A stretch of 64,000 nt of DNA from Ophiobolus disseminans (Eukaryota > Ascomycota > Dothideomycetes > Pleosporales > Phaeosphaeriaceae): NCBI GenBank assembly GCA_010093685.1, contig MU006239.1, positions 629,530-693,529 on the forward strand, read 5' to 3'. Positions 43,786 to 56,118 of the stretch are shown piece after piece (within the stretch, counting starts at the first letter, position 1; every line of letters begins with the position of its first letter). A program made the translations under genes and the position numbers. The notes below the pieces were generated by a model that did not search any database, was not told where the DNA came from, and saw nothing but the letters and a program-made list of their open reading frames with translations.

Positions 43786-45845
43786 GGTGATTGAGTTATG
43801 ACGTGTTGACGTTTGACGCGTGTCTGGTGTTTTGGTGGGGGCTGAGCCGACTAGTCACCTGAGTCGACTAGCGCGCACGTACGGTAGCGCAAACGAAAAC
43901 GAGAAAATCTGCAAGCACTAAAGACATCTTGCATAGGCTCACTTGCTTAGTAGCAGAGCCATTATGCTAACGTGAGCTTAAACAAGCAAGGGATACTTGT
44001 TAGATGAATTGCAGTCCGGCAGCTGGATCACCTCACTGCAGGCGTGCACGGGTAATCTGACCAATGAACGGGCCGGTCCCCATTGTCGGACCGGTCAGCT
44101 AGTCAAGAACCCGCCTTAGGCAATCGACTGCAGAACAAGCCCCATACCACTTGCTGCTAAGTTAGTATGGAAGTAACAGAACTACCATTCTACCTCTCCT
44201 TCCCTCAGAGCGACCGCACACGCCGCATCGTAACGACTATGCTATGAGATGGATATCCGCATTGCCAGTCGAGCTGGCGCACAGCGCAGAATTCGCTCGA
44301 CGAAGAGCATTGAGACCTCGAGCACCGGCACGAGGACGACGACCGCGACCGCGATGGTAGTCTGCACGCATTAGGCCCAATAGGTGGACTCACAGATGCG
44401 ACTCTGTGCCTCCCATCCAACCTCACTAGCAACACCGTATCGGCGGTTGTGGCGAAATATTGACAACCATAGTTAGAGTAGGGTTAACAATAGCTGAGCG
44501 CAGTCAATAGCCTTGGACACATCTTGCAGTTTCGCCACCGCTCTACATCGTATGACCTACGATTACTGTCGCAAGTCGAGCGCGATGGCGGTATCAGCGT
44601 GGGCTAGACGGGAAGATGCCTTGGTATTAGAGGTTATGACAAATGTCATGGAAATACAATCAATAGGCAGTACAAAAGCGACAACAAACCTTAATTACGC
44701 TCGTCGGACGCCTAATCTACTTTGGTCTGACATAGCTCGCATGTCGGATGGCAAGGGCACGCGCGAGCGGACAACGATAGGAGAGGCACGAGACAGTTGT
44801 GCGGTCTGAGCTAAGTTCAGCTTAAGTGGCTTCCCGCTTTACAGTAACTACAGTATGGATGCGAGAAATTACCATGAAACTCGTGTCGATCTAAGCTGAC
44901 GCTGACTGTAAGCATGAAGACATTGTCGAACCGGCACGTGACATCGATGTTTAACGCCACTAGTGTCCACGCTGCCGAGGTCATCCTCAATTACGCTGAC
45001 TGCTTCTGCTTATCAGTCAGCAAATACGATTACAAACCACCATGATGCGACCGTAGTATATACCAAACCGTCAACTTCCTAGAACATCTATTCACATCGA
45101 CGCTGTTTGCCTGAAATACAGTAAATACTTGAATGATTTACCTGTTTAGTAGCCATGTCACTACCCAGCAATGTTCGCGAGCCGCAAGTAGAGGTAAGAG
45201 GATGTTTAGCATGGTTGTTTCAGCAGTCAAGAAGAGTAACTTATGCATTGGTCTCACAAGTAAATCCCTCTCCGGCGTCCTCCGTACTAAGGTCTGCACA
45301 GCCTCATCCGTGTCTCCTCATTCCCGTCAATCTACTGGTTGCCCACTCTTTCCAAAGTCACATTCACCCCATTGCATACGGGTGGATCCGCTATGTCAAG
45401 CACCCGCCCCACCGCCCGCATATGGTTATGTATCATCAGCGCACACTTATATCACGCCGCTTCAAATAAGCGGGGACACAATTCGTCGCGCACAAAGGTA
45501 GCATCAATTAGGCTGCTTAACGCTGTGTAATCATGCACTTGCAGATTTTCATCGATTAAGGTCACTGCCCGCTGCCATGACTCTGAGCTAATCGGCCCTC
45601 ATCCTGCGGATCGGTACACTCTTGACGACGAAAAAGTCAGAGGTAATAACAAGATGGTACCCAATGAAGAGTGACCACGACGCCTCATCGTCACGCATTG
45701 CACTGGGTTTGAGTCAGGTGGTTATAGCCATTGAATAGTATTTCTCTGCACCATTCTTGCATTGCGATTACAACAATCTCACTATAACTACCGGTATACT
45801 TTACTTCTTCAGACACGAATTCGGTCACATCTTCCCACCACGACG
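43786..45845. other. No supported gene
   Basis: Several 60-120-codon frames overlap on both strands without motifs (for example 44513-44809 and 45133-45501). None shows an intron, conserved start or domain. Confidence 0.35.
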
Positions 45846-46217
45846 ATGGGCTACGACTGCGGTTTCGATATCCATCCGCGGCTGGAACCCACTTCTTCCG
45901 ATCAAGTTCTTCACCGCCAATTTCTGCACGAAATTTACGCATTCGATAGCGAACCTGATAGCCGCTCGCGCAGCGGCCAGATCCTCGTCGCAGACTCCAA
46001 TAACAGTTTTATCAGGTTCATGATAGGAGAGTGCCCGCACTTGCCGAGCTACCCTGCACTCTGCAACTATTTCCTGCGCTTCAGTTCAAAAATCAGTAGA
46101 GGCGTGACAGCGTCTTCGGAGAAGTATGTTATGGGCATGAAGAAGATTGCTCAGAAGTACTTTAGCGCGAGAGTGAAATTTTGGCATGAGCAGTGTGATA
46201 ATGAAGCTGCTAACTAG
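45846..46217 (+). CDS. Small fungal orphan protein, 123 residues, apparently intact
   Basis: ATG 45846 gives MGYDCGFDIHPRLEPTSS and ends at TAG 46215-46217. The opening MGY-x-x-GFD, the middle PHLPSYPALCNYFLRFSSKI and the end YFSARVKFWHEQCD match a recurrent short fungal orphan family that I know only as hypothetical. The frame is open further upstream, but the family starts at this Met. There are no internal stops, unlike most neighbours. Function unknown; no signal peptide or membrane segment. Confidence 0.7.
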   Translation: MGYDCGFDIHPRLEPTSSDQVLHRQFLHEIYAFDSEPDSRSRSGQILVADSNNSFIRFMIGECPHLPSYPALCNYFLRFSSKISRGVTASSEKYVMGMKKIAQKYFSARVKFWHEQCDNEAAN

Positions 46218-47229
46218 AGATACTTATGGATGGTACGAAACACAGGAAGTAATTAGCGAGGAAAAAGTGTTGATAGAACTAGAGGAAAGGGAGGGCAAGG
46301 ACTGTGATTGTCCTTTACCAGCCAATGCCTGGAGCGTGCAGTGTCGCGGGTAATTATCTAAGTATGGGTCGGACGCCGCCTCTTGGCCTTAGCTCAGACA
46401 GACGTTGGGTTATGCCAAGGCCTGTGGGCACGGTACATATCATTACTCCTCGAACCTTAATTACTCTATAGACTCAACCCAGTCGCAGGACAAGTCACTT
46501 ACCTTACTTATATATTCGGAACTAGTTGCTCATACAAGCGTCCTCTTATTCTTTGCACAACGCGAGCTATCAGAGCCAAAGTGCATAAGCGCCATAGGAT
46601 TTCGAAAATGATACGAACCAGAAACTAGCTTTCACAGACTGTTCATACACACCTGTTAACCCGTCGCCTGGTACTTGCCTGGTCGCAACATCGCTTCCGT
46701 CGTTATCCTTATCTTCAATCTGCATAATTCTGCTTAGGAAACAAGGACCTTCGATATGAGCAATGGCACCGTGACGCAGTCCACTCAGATTTTGGTGCAG
46801 ACTGGTACTGTCATGTTAGTAGAGCTCAAGGGCGTCATTGCATACTATCTTGCTATACATAATCCTGGTGCAGTGTCTGCGGTCCCTGCCAGCAGCCTCG
46901 ACATCCTCGCAGGTTCAGCCAAAAGATATGTCTGTCTTACCGTTTGAAGCGATAAGTTCTGAGATACTAATAAGACCTAAGGTGTGGATTTAAAGTGCTC
47001 CAGATCAGCGGTACTACTATTCAATGACTAAGGCTGACGTTACACGTAAAAGCGTGTGGCGATCCAAGCTTTCGCCAGAGTATGACGGGTGAGAGGTGAT
47101 GGGTCCGCACAGCCAGAGAGGATGATTGTGGGGTCGCACAGTTCTATAGTCATTTGCCTAGTCTTAATTCAATCTACGACACGAGAATGCTGCTCCACGT
47201 CAACCACGCTCCGTGTCACCGCATCCAGA
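46218..47229. other. No supported gene
   Basis: A 63-codon frame at 46756-46947 with its own ATG (MSNGTVTQSTQILVQTG) could be a fragment. Nothing else is seen. Confidence 0.3.
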
Positions 47230-48900
47230 TTATAAAGCATTTACTCCACCAGCAACAGACCACCTCCTCATCACCATCAAATGCCAACCCAGCTCGATAC
47301 AAGCCTTGCTCCTAGCGCCTTTTACAATGGTGCCCTGTCCATGCTCGACATCAAAGAGACCGCGTGCAATCCCAATCACCATGCCTGGCCACTGGCAGCG
47401 GTTGTTGGTATCATCGCCGGTGGCGCAGAAGCGCTGGCTAATCCAGCACCGCCGACACGTGTGGAAGCCCCCTTCCTCCCGTACCAACAGCCGAAACGCG
47501 TCTATATACGCCGAATAGCGAACACGGGCGAGCGCGAGGCAATTGTGCACAGTATGCCTACGCCAGGGATTGGCTGCGTCGCTGGCGTTGTCACGCTTGC
47601 CTTGCATCCAAGCCCAGCACCACACGCAGCTGCCCTAAAGCTCGTCCAGCCCCTGCTGTACTTATTGCCACTCGCGGCTGGTAGTCGCCTGCTTGTTCTG
47701 ACATTCGGCAACGCCTTCACCGCATCGATCGCAGTTCGCCGCGGATTCCAACTCGCTACACTCGATTGCGCGGCCGTCCAGGAACTCGCTCAACTGCGCG
47801 CGACGACACCCAGTTGCTAGCAAGAAGTCACCCATGGCCTGCACGTTAACGTCATCTGGTTTTTGCTCCAGCGTACGTCGTACGCTGAGTCGGTCAGCCA
47901 GCACAATGGAGCCCACAGTCTCTCCCTCGCGGCCTCCTCTCCCGCTCTCCTGGGCAAAGTCAATGGCGCTCCATGGCATCCCAACGTGCAGGATAAAGAC
48001 AATGCCCGGAAAGTCGACGCCGGTGCCCAATGCTGATGTTGCCACAATCAGGCCACCGTCGGATGCGAGCCACTGCTGGAGCGTGTCCGCTCGATCAATC
48101 ACGTCAGCATGATAGTAGGGGCAGCTCAGCTCCCAGGCAATATGCTCGCAATTGGCCTTACTGTGGCAATACACCACGCCTCTACGGCCGGCTTAGAGCT
48201 TGCGATGTTGGCGTCGACACATGGCCACGGCAGCTGTCACGGTTTCTCCTGCCTTGCACTAAGACACACGATAGCAAATGGTAGGTCGGACTGTGGCAGC
48301 CCGGATGTACGTTGCACTGTCGTCGAGCATGCTTGCGCCTAGCTCGGCCTCTCGCGCGGGTGGAAAGGTCGCTGTCAGGAAGACAAAGGGACATGGGAGC
48401 ATGCGCAGGTTGCTCAGTTTCACCAGCTTTGGGCGCCAGTGGCTCAACATAAAGGCCAAGTGACACTCATCCACTACCCCGCGACGCAGCAACCCCTAGA
48501 GAGACAGGTTTCGGCCGTACTGGAGGAACGCGGCCTCTCCGGCTATATCAGCACTTACGAATACAACTTTGGCGTACGTTGTCCTGGCTGCGTACGTCCA
48601 TTCTATGCAGTCTATGCCCTTCTTTGTGAGTTTGCTTACCGCATTGTCGAGAAGCGCGCGGTACGGTATCACCACAACCGTAACCCCGCTTTCGTCGAGC
48701 ACGGCGGGTATGGTGAAGAGCAGGCTCTTGCCCCCAGCCGTGGGCAGCACTACATTGTAGCACACACAAAGGCTGGAACTGGGCCTTGAAAGACACGGAG
48801 ACGGAGATACTCATGCTGCAACGAAGCCAGCCTTTGGAGGCAAAGTCCACAGCTTCGAATGCGACGATATCTCCAAGCATCGAAGCGTCGCCCATCAAGG
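47230..48900 (-). pseudogene. Telomere-linked RecQ-type helicase, catalytic part, interrupted by TAG/TAA
   Basis: One minus frame shows the RecQ motifs in order: I, NVVLPTAGGKSLLF (48750); Ia, VVVIPYRALL; II, VVDECHLAF (DECH box); III, FLTATFPP; IV, GVVYCHSK; V and VI, VATSALGTGVDFPG and FAQESGRGGR. A cysteine-rich C-terminus follows (NCDRCGEGVAEC; FHTCRRCWISQRFC), typical of fungal telomere-linked helicases. TAG or TAA occurs about five times, with no frameshift; each fits a Gln codon. The N-terminal part before motif I is present at least to 48850. Sequence up to position 47230 is preserved, so the copy decayed by point mutation. The second Gly of the GGGKS core reads Ala-Gly-Gly. Confidence 0.85.
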
Positions 48901-48955
48901 AGGAGCCTTCACCAGAGAGATCCACACGCGCGTCTGTGAAGAGTGCTACCGCCCT

Positions 48956-49312
48956 TCAAGGAAGGTAGTTACTGTCTTCATCACCGTCCTGGCCCAGCCC
49001 ACCGACGGAAGGATCGTGGTTAGAATAGTCTCGGGGCGCACTGCTATTTATAGCATTTGGACTCGATTGATCGCCTGGAATAAGACCCCACAGGCCTTTC
49101 TTGCCCGGTGCTGGCGAAGGTGCATCTGAGTCATTGCTGTTTTCTGGACTTCCTGGTCCTTGCGCTTCGTCGTTGAGGTCGACACCTTCACCATAACCCC
49201 GAACGCGAAGCAGGCCTCTGTCTTGCTCCAATTGCATAGGATAGTCCGACAGAGCCTGTGCCTTACTTTTCAAACGGTGTAGATACTCCACGCCGTTAGG
49301 AAAATTATCCAT
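48956..49312 (-). CDS. Hypothetical disordered protein fragment
   Basis: A 119-codon minus frame (VEYLHRLKSKAQALSDYPMQ, then acidic Ser/Pro-rich sequence with DLNDEAQGPGSPENSNDSD and PGKKGLWGLIPGDQ) ends at TGA 48956-48958. Composition is protein-like, but the start is uncertain because the frame opens upstream without ATG. It may be a fragment of the N-terminal half of the adjacent helicase gene. Not recognised. Confidence 0.3.
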   Translation of the reverse strand: MDNFPNGVEYLHRLKSKAQALSDYPMQLEQDRGLLRVRGYGEGVDLNDEAQGPGSPENSNDSDAPSPAPGKKGLWGLIPGDQSSPNAINSSAPRDYSNHDPSVGGLGQDGDEDSNYLP

Positions 49313-49344
49313 AAGACCCCATTCCTTGAAAGGTTTGTGCGCTG

Positions 49345-49640
49345 GTGTTGTGTGATCGCTTTAGAGACCAATTCTTTCCCGAGAACAGACTAGAAAGCGC
49401 CAGAGGTCTTTATGTATATAGCGGCTATGTTCTCTACCTCATCCGCCACCACAAAGCGAAGAGATCGACCAATCGAGAATTCTTCGTCGCACGCTATCTA
49501 CTAGCACGTGCGAGTCGAGTGGTCTACTACTACATTATCTACATCTGACCCTTTGTCAAGATGTTGTGGTGGGAGAGACGCGACAAAGCCCCCAGTTATA
49601 GTAGCACGCTTCTGTTCTGCTCTGATCAGGGGCGCGACAG
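49345..49640 (+). pseudogene. Fragment resembling the middle domain of telomere-linked helicase genes
   Basis: The plus frame reads RGLYVYSGYVLYLIRHHKAK and TNREFFVARYLLARASRVVY, followed by YIIYI, TGA (49546-49548), then PFVKMLWWERRDKAPS. This fits the region upstream of the RecQ domain in these genes as I remember it (RYHK…FVARYLP…YYLVYIRPF). The TGA replaces the Arg codon (CGA). It points away from the helicase part at 47230-48900, so the gene has been rearranged. Family assignment is from memory of the pattern. Confidence 0.45.
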
Positions 49641-50260
49641 ATTGGACTTTAAGTGACGGCTGCTGACCGGTAACTTGGTAGGCTAGGATCGACACTAGAA
49701 CGTGTGGGAAGGCGCAGGTCACTATTAAACAAGGAGCCAGCGTACGTCGTGCTAGCATCTGATTCAGAAGATGCCTTTGTATCTCTTTTGCACATTCGCG
49801 CGTTGTGCCCTGTCCTACTACAGCTCCCACAGCGCCGTACAGCTGGTTAGGCTGGTTCTTGATCACCACCACTACGAGCCTTCTTTAAGCGCTGAGGCAC
49901 TACAGACGCCCCAGCAGCTACCTGCGCTGCTGCAGTCCTATATTCCATAGTGCCACCGTGCTAGATCCGCTTCCTTTTGTGCGATCTCCGCTTAGTTATT
50001 ACTGCTAATTGCTCCTCAGGCTCATAGTTGCACGCAGCAAGTAGAGCGTTCTAGTGCAGCATAAGTTCAGCTCCTTTTACAAGCTGAGAGAAGCCTGTCT
50101 GCGCTGTAACAGGCGAGCGAGTAAAAGACTCACATACGAGCTTTGTCTGGGACCTAAACTCATCAGTATTGCTTAGAGTCTTCGACTGCCACTGCTTCGA
50201 CAGCGTGACCCTCTATCCCAGATCGAGATCGGCATCTTGGGTCTTTGCACGGAACACCGT
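49640..50260 (-). pseudogene. C-terminal part of a second pogo-type transposase with CCHC knuckle
   Basis: The minus frame runs LSKQWQSKTLSNTDEFRSQT, GFSQLVKGAELMLH, a TAG, NALLAACNYEPEEQLAVITK, and the basic KRRSHKRKRI followed by TAG. It ends with the zinc knuckle RRCGSCSRTGHNARMCKRDT and SESDASTTYAGSLF. This is the familiar tail of Fot1/pogo transposases of Pleosporales. The DDE core is missing. It is a different subfamily from the 21646-23759 element, which lacks a knuckle. All internal stops fit Gln. Confidence 0.75.
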
Positions 50261-50299
50261 CACTGATTGCGCTTCGCTGTTGCAGCATCTTCGATGGGT

Positions 50300-51077
50300 A
50301 ATTGTATCGAAATCACCTAGTACGTAGAGTAGGTAGGCTATGTCGCGATATCCAATGCGTGCGTTTATTGGGGAGCAGAGCGTGCGAATAAACCGTGAGG
50401 CGTAATTCGGCGGGCGAAGGGGAAAAACTGCGAATCAACAGTGGGCATCTTTGATGGTCCATCCACTTCTGCGGTAAGAACGGAATTTGCCTGAAAGTTG
50501 AAAGGGTGCAACAGCTGCTGCCTAAAGCATTAGCGCACCACAAGGCGCTGGGTCAGCTTAGTCAGCCTAAGCAGTGAAGTAACGCGCCCGCGCCAGCTAG
50601 CGTTTGCCACGACCAACCAACCTCCAACTCACTCACCTCCACTGCCATCGCCATCGCCGCGACCTCGACCACCTTCGTTCACCCCCGTCACCTTCTTTCC
50701 CCTTCGTTTCTTGCCCGATACCGCGCACACGCTTCCTTCGTTGACAGTCAGCCGTCGATCTCCCTTCTCCCGCCGCCTGCCAGGCGTTCTGCCTCCGTCC
50801 ACCATCCTTACAGCAAGGCCCTGGGCGTCACGCGCGTTCGGGGGGTGATACCCAAGCAAAGCCCTGAGCAATGCAGTGCGGAGACGGTAGACTCAACGGT
50901 CTACGAGTCAGCGGGGTGGTTGCTGTTGCTGCTGCGACAGAGTCAGGGCTGCTCTTTGCGACCGACGCGATTAAAGCCCGGGTGGGTGGGTGGGATTCCT
51001 TTGCCGCTGCTACGCGCCTGCTTTGTTGCAAAAGGGCATCCTCCTGTTAAGTATACGTTTCTGTTTCTATAGACGCA
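50300..51077. other. No supported gene
   Basis: Upstream region of the gene starting at 51078. It has CT-rich strands near 50590-50800 consistent with a fungal promoter. Confidence 0.35.
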
Positions 51078-52066
51078 ATGAACAATGTGCTGTATCTCGT
51101 TCGCAAAAAAAGTGTTCCGGCGTTGGCGCACCCTGCCTCTGATGTGTCTCGTCCTTGGCCGTGTACCCTGAAGATGCTGTATGTTGAGCTAGGTGCGCGG
51201 CTCACCGTGTCTCTTGAGTCTGGTGTTTCGATCCAGGGCGTTGACGACGAGCAACTCGTTGCTCTCCGCTTCAAAGGGCAAAATCTCGTGCCCGGCAAGG
51301 GCTCGCTTAGCCGCCCGGTCAACATTGTGCTCGCTGCTGTAATGAGCAGTCGCCTTGCACAACAAGGGGGCTCTCAGGTGTACGTGTTGTTGCTGGTCTT
51401 GAAAACGCCCGGTGCTGTATGGCATCCTCGCACGCTCAGCGCTGAAGCGTCCGGCATTGACAATCTTCCCTGTGAATTATCAATCCTGGCTAGGACGACT
51501 GAGGTGTGCATTGTGTTCGACAGCCAATGGTTTGGGCGGAACTTGAGCTAGTTGCAGAGCGTTGTCAAGGGCTCTCAGCAACTCGCTGGCATTCCAGTCG
51601 TCCTATCCTCAAAGCTCGCCCAGTCCCATTAGCGAGTATTTTGGTCCGCCTACGAGGTTGCCAAATCTGTGGAGAGCGAAACAGCTGCAGCGCCACCTTC
51701 TATCGAGGATGCGCAAGACGACGCTCCGCCTAAATACGAAGACGCACAGGTGCCGCGCAAGAGACACAGTAAGTCTTGCAGTTTGTATCGCGAGGTTATC
51801 ACTAAACCCCGCACGCAGCTCGCAGCCTGACTCCCGACTCGCCCCTACCGAAGCGCGTGCTCCTCGAAGATCTCAAACGCTCCTTCTCGCCCACCGAGCG
51901 CGCCACCCCGTCGTCGCAGGGCGCACGCTCTACCACCTCGTCCAACGTCACCGTAGTCGCGGACGTGTGGCAAAAGACCATCACCAAGGGCCTAGATGAA
52001 CGCCTCCCAGAACGGCCTAGCTCTCTGTTCCGTTGTCGCGCTCTCTTGGGCAGGTTTGTGGTATAG
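51078..52066 (+). pseudogene. Two-exon fungal orphan protein with two TAG codons
   Basis: ATG 51078 (NNVLYLVRKKSVPALAHP) opens exon 1; a 50 nt intron (51769-51818, GTAAGT donor, CACTAAACC branch, GCAG acceptor) joins in frame to exon 2, ending TAG 52064-52066. The protein would be about 312 residues: an ordered N-terminal domain (LSILARTTEVCIVFDSQWFG), then an acidic linker (PPSIEDAQDDAPPKYEDAQ) and a Ser/Pro-rich tail (LTPDSPLPKRVLLEDLKRSF). TAG codons at 51549-51551 and 51630-51632 interrupt exon 1. The pattern is one I associate with repeated hypothetical proteins of Pleosporales, without known function. Either a recently silenced gene or one needing other splicing. Confidence 0.6.
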
Positions 52067-54947
52067 TTGAGTTGCGGCATTGTATTGGTGTCACACAAGA
52101 ATGGAGCATAACCTATGTCCTTCTCCCTCTCCCACTCTCGCTCCTTTGTAGCCTCTTTGCCTGCTTGCTGTCCATACTGTTGAGGCCAACGTAGCCCTCG
52201 TCGCGACGCGCAGGTCGTTGGTGCGACGATATTGCGCTTCCGTTGCACGTTCCATCGAACAGGAAGCGCACTCTCAAGGTGTTGAAGGTGTCAAAGACGG
52301 GAGACGCCGGGGCGTTCTTGGACTTGGTCTTCTCTTCGTCTGCTTCTTGGTCGGTGTCTTGTTCCCTGGCGGTCGCAAGAGACGTTTATGAGCTTGCCTA
52401 GGACGGCGGTGCGTTCATGAGCTTGCCGAGGGCCGTGGTGCGCTTGATCTTGAAGAACGCTTAGTTGTTGTTGTCGGTCACCTTGATGTTCAGGTGCTCA
52501 CTCTAGCCACCGTCTTCGAGCTTGTGCTGTTGATTGGGTGACCCGTTGTCCGACATTCTAGCTGCGAGTGGGTTGGCGGTTGGCAGTGGGTGGTGGGCGG
52601 TGGGCGGTGGGCGGTGGAAGGTCGTCTAGTGACTTCACGGGCGTCTTGTGAACGTAAATAGAAGCGTGAAGTGTTATCTGTCACCTTGGTGTTTGGATGC
52701 TCGCTCTGGTTACCGTCGTTGGGCTTCTGTTGTGTGCGGCGGGTAGCAGACGGCGCGTCATCGATGCTCACGTAGCGGACATTGCCGTCGCCGTAGATAG
52801 AGGAAGATGGAAAACTCTGTGGGTAACTGGTCTGTCGCGGCGGGTGGATGGGCTTGCGCTTTGAGCGAACGCAGCCCCGGGCCTAGTTCTGATCTTGCTT
52901 TTCTAGAGGGTGTATTCTCGTTGGGAGGAGCGCAGGGGGTGGCGGCAGGGCACGCCCTCTGCACGGCACGACATGTGGGTATAGGGCTTTGGCTGGACGG
53001 TGACTCTCTCAGGAAGCGGCAGCGTCGGACCCACCTGCGCCAGAGCAAGAATGCGCGCAAGCCCAGGAGGGAGGCTAGCGAGCTTGACTGAGCAGGCTGC
53101 TGGCTGCCGATGCAGCATGACCAAGGCGATGAAGCAGGTGCGGAGGATGGAGCAGGATGCGGGCTGCGGTCTGCGGGCTGCGGGCTGTGGGCTGCCGATG
53201 CAGCGTGACCGAGAGCGGGTGCAGAAAACGGAAGTGGCTTGCGCATTTGGACGCCCAGAGTCGACCATCCAGTCTTTACTATCCGAACCCACCGCTGAGC
53301 TCAGCTTGCCTATACTCTTGAGTCCCATCGACCACGATGAGGTCGACGGCGTCCTGCCGCGGCACAACATATCCATCCTCAGCCACACAATCACCGACAA
53401 CGAGGAGCTGGACAGGCCGATCTCACTAAGCGCATACGAGAGGAATGCCAGGGCGGAGCCGTCGATGCTACATAACTGGTCGACACCTCACGAGTAGACA
53501 ATGCTCCACACACGCTGTAAGCTTGCTCAGCACTAGAAGTCACCGCTATACATGGGCGAAGGATTTCGGCAAACATCCCGTTGAAAGTAGTTGCACCACT
53601 GAGATTAAGAACGAGATCCTCTAAAGTTTCTGTGTAGCTGCTTTACTAGTCGCTGCTTACCCAGATGAGGGACCTGTATAATGCTACATAAACGAACGAT
53701 ACCCCACAAGCGGACAATGCCTCACATATAATTCTATAAGCTCACTCAGCACCACCCTCAGCTCCCGCACCACAGCAAATGAGGTGCGTCTACTTTCGCA
53801 ACACCTCGTTGTACCACACACAGCTGAGACCGTTCCGCCTCCATGACAGCCAACGCATCACCAAGGTGGTTGCGAGTGCAACTGTTGGTCGACCCTCCTT
53901 CATTCACGCCAACGGCCGTATTGTCTCAGAGTCCTAGGTCTCCCCGCCCGTTGTGGCTCTCTGCGTAACCCAGCAGCCACTAATGACTACCAACAACCAG
54001 GCAGCGGGCCAGCGCGATCTCCACAATGCTACTCTTTGACTCATTGCGAGCGGTTGGGAGGCATGGCTAGGGCACGAAGGGCTGCGCGGTGTGCGAGGAG
54101 TGGAGCTCTTAAACTCGTTGCGAGGGGCTGGGAGGCAACAGGATTTAGTTCAACATTCACAGTGCGTCTGGAGACGGCACTGAAAGATTTGAACAACTTT
54201 GCAGTACAATCGTACGTTACGAGGCTGAGATCTGAGTTTCTCGTCGATTACCTGCGACCACGCATTTATCAGACATAAGTGCTACCTCTGCCGAAGTCAG
54301 TAAAGCGGCTCAATACACACATGCTTGGCAATCAATTTCGATGCGCAATAAAGATCGAATGGCGAGATCTACGCACATTGAAACAGTATAAGCCCTATAA
54401 ATAGACGTTGCAGCCGAACTGTTGCCTGTAAGAGCTAGACTCGCTCTTCTCGAGTATGGAGATATTATATTGCTCTACATGAGCAGGCCTTCTGCTATAC
54501 TGATCACCTTATTGGTGTTCAAAGGTCTTCCTTCTCTCCGCCGCGCAGCGGATTGCCTGTACCGTTCATAATTGTTAGCAAACAAGATTCGTATAGACTA
54601 CTATTCGACTGTTGGTTAATTGCTTTGGCAGAAAGATAGCAGTCCGACACGTGATTCGGCAGATTCCCGTTTGCTTGGGTCGCTGGGTCACCGGAACAAA
54701 CAAATAAGATTGCCAGAATGTTGAGTCACGTGGGAAAAAAGACAAACAACAACTAACTAATTTGCGCTAACTTATTGGTCTTTGCTCGATTCTTTAAAAT
54801 TAGAATTTGCAAAGCTCTTTCTTCCCTCTACATTACGATTCTCACTCACCTCACTGGACAAATGCTGAAATAGCTCTATCCGCAATTCCACCTCGGTATG
54901 CTTCTTCTACACCTACACATCTTCGCTATCATCCCGTTCGCCAGCTA
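52067..54947. other. Low-complexity and intergenic DNA
   Basis: 52565-52620 is a GGGCGGT-type G-rich tandem repeat. 53155-53205 is a GCGGGCT/GCTGCGG repeat. A plus frame of 165 codons (53000-53497) crosses the second repeat and is not convincing. A plus frame of 80 codons at 54036-54278 has no motif. TATA-like and CAAT-like words occur near 54380-54760 upstream of the methyltransferase gene. Confidence 0.35.
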
Positions 54948-56118
54948 ATGTGGCAGATACAATCCCTGCATTCACCTCTGATCAACAGCATGCAGCAAGA
55001 CCCAGATCTTGTGGACCTAGATTGCAAGCTGTCTTCAGCAGCTGTAACACCACAGACTCCGCAATCAATTGTTCAAGTGTATCTTCTGGAGCGATCTGCT
55101 GTGTTCAAAGAGCTCGCAGACCTCCGACGGAAGGTAAGGTACTAAGCATAGATCTATGGATTGCGCTGACATCAACAAGGGATGGGAGAATCCCCAGGGA
55201 GATGATTATTTCAAGAAAAAGCGCTTCCGGGCCGATCATGCCAACCTGGCCTTAAAGCGAATCTTCTTCAAGATGATGTGCCAGATTGGTGGCGAAATGC
55301 ACCGCGCGACTTCCGCTCTGACACCAGCAACCTCACAGAATGGACGTCCTATCATTCTCGATCTCTGCATGGCACCTGGCGGCTTTGCAGCTTCCGTACT
55401 TCAAGCCAATAGCGATGCACTTGTCTGTGGTATCAGTTTGCCAATCTCTCAAGGTGGCCATGACATGCTGCTACCCAACTGGCAATCAGACACTAGAGTA
55501 CAAGTTCAGTTTCTTGATATCACAATGCTGGCTGCGGAGATGGATGTTACCGACATCCCCGTCAAGCATCCTGATGCTGCAAACTTCCTCTCAGATCGTC
55601 CATTCCATGGAGAACGGTTTGACCTCGTTTTCTGCGATGGACAGGTTCTTAGAATGCATCCTAGAGCGGAATATCGAGAAAAATGCGAAGCATGGCGGTT
55701 GCTTACGAGTCAGCTTGTACTGGCGATGCAGCGCATCAAGAAGGACGGGAAGCTAGTGGTCCTACTGCACAAATTGGACGCCTATCACACGATCTTACTG
55801 CTGCACACCTTGAGCAAGTTCTCGTCACTGCAACTCTTCAAACCCATCAAGAAACACGCTGTCCGGTCGTCATTCTACGTTATTGCTGGACACATACAGC
55901 TTGAGAGTACGTACTTCCAAGCAGATGTAACAACGTGGAAGAATGAGTGGCGTATCGCCACCTTTGGAAGCGAAGCCGAGTATGAAGAAAACAAGGCTCT
56001 GTCCGACAGTGCTGTAAGGGATGTGTTACGGGATTTCGGTACTAAACTCGTTAAGCTGGGGGAACCTATCTGGGAGGTACAGAGTGCTGCGTTACGCAAG
56101 GCTCCCTTTGTCGGCTAA
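54948..56118 (+). CDS. FtsJ/RrmJ-like SAM-dependent methyltransferase, two exons
   Basis: Exon 1 ends FKELADLRRK at 55133; a 46 nt intron (55134-55179, GTAAGG donor, GCTGAC branch, AAG acceptor) joins in phase 0 to GWENPQGDDYFKKKRFRAD. The Rossmann SAM-binding loop is ILDLCMAPGGFAASVLQ (near 55350), then GISLPISQGGHDML, the acidic FDLVFCDGQ and the catalytic-type lysine strand RIKKDGKLVVLLHKLDAYH. This layout is that of fungal FtsJ-like proteins related to the 2'-O-ribose RNA methyltransferases. Target RNA unknown. ATG 54948 is the first in-frame Met, but the open frame continues upstream to 54807, so a further 5' exon is possible. No internal stop; this gene looks functional. Stop TAA at 56116-56118. 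Confidence 0.85.

Noticed and set aside
47281..47820. 179-codon plus-strand ORF
   Set aside because: It is the antisense shadow of the RecQ helicase C-terminus, whose cysteine motifs are on the minus strand.
53000..53497. 165-codon plus-strand ORF
   Set aside because: It runs through a GC-rich tandem repeat and shows no domain, intron or conserved start.
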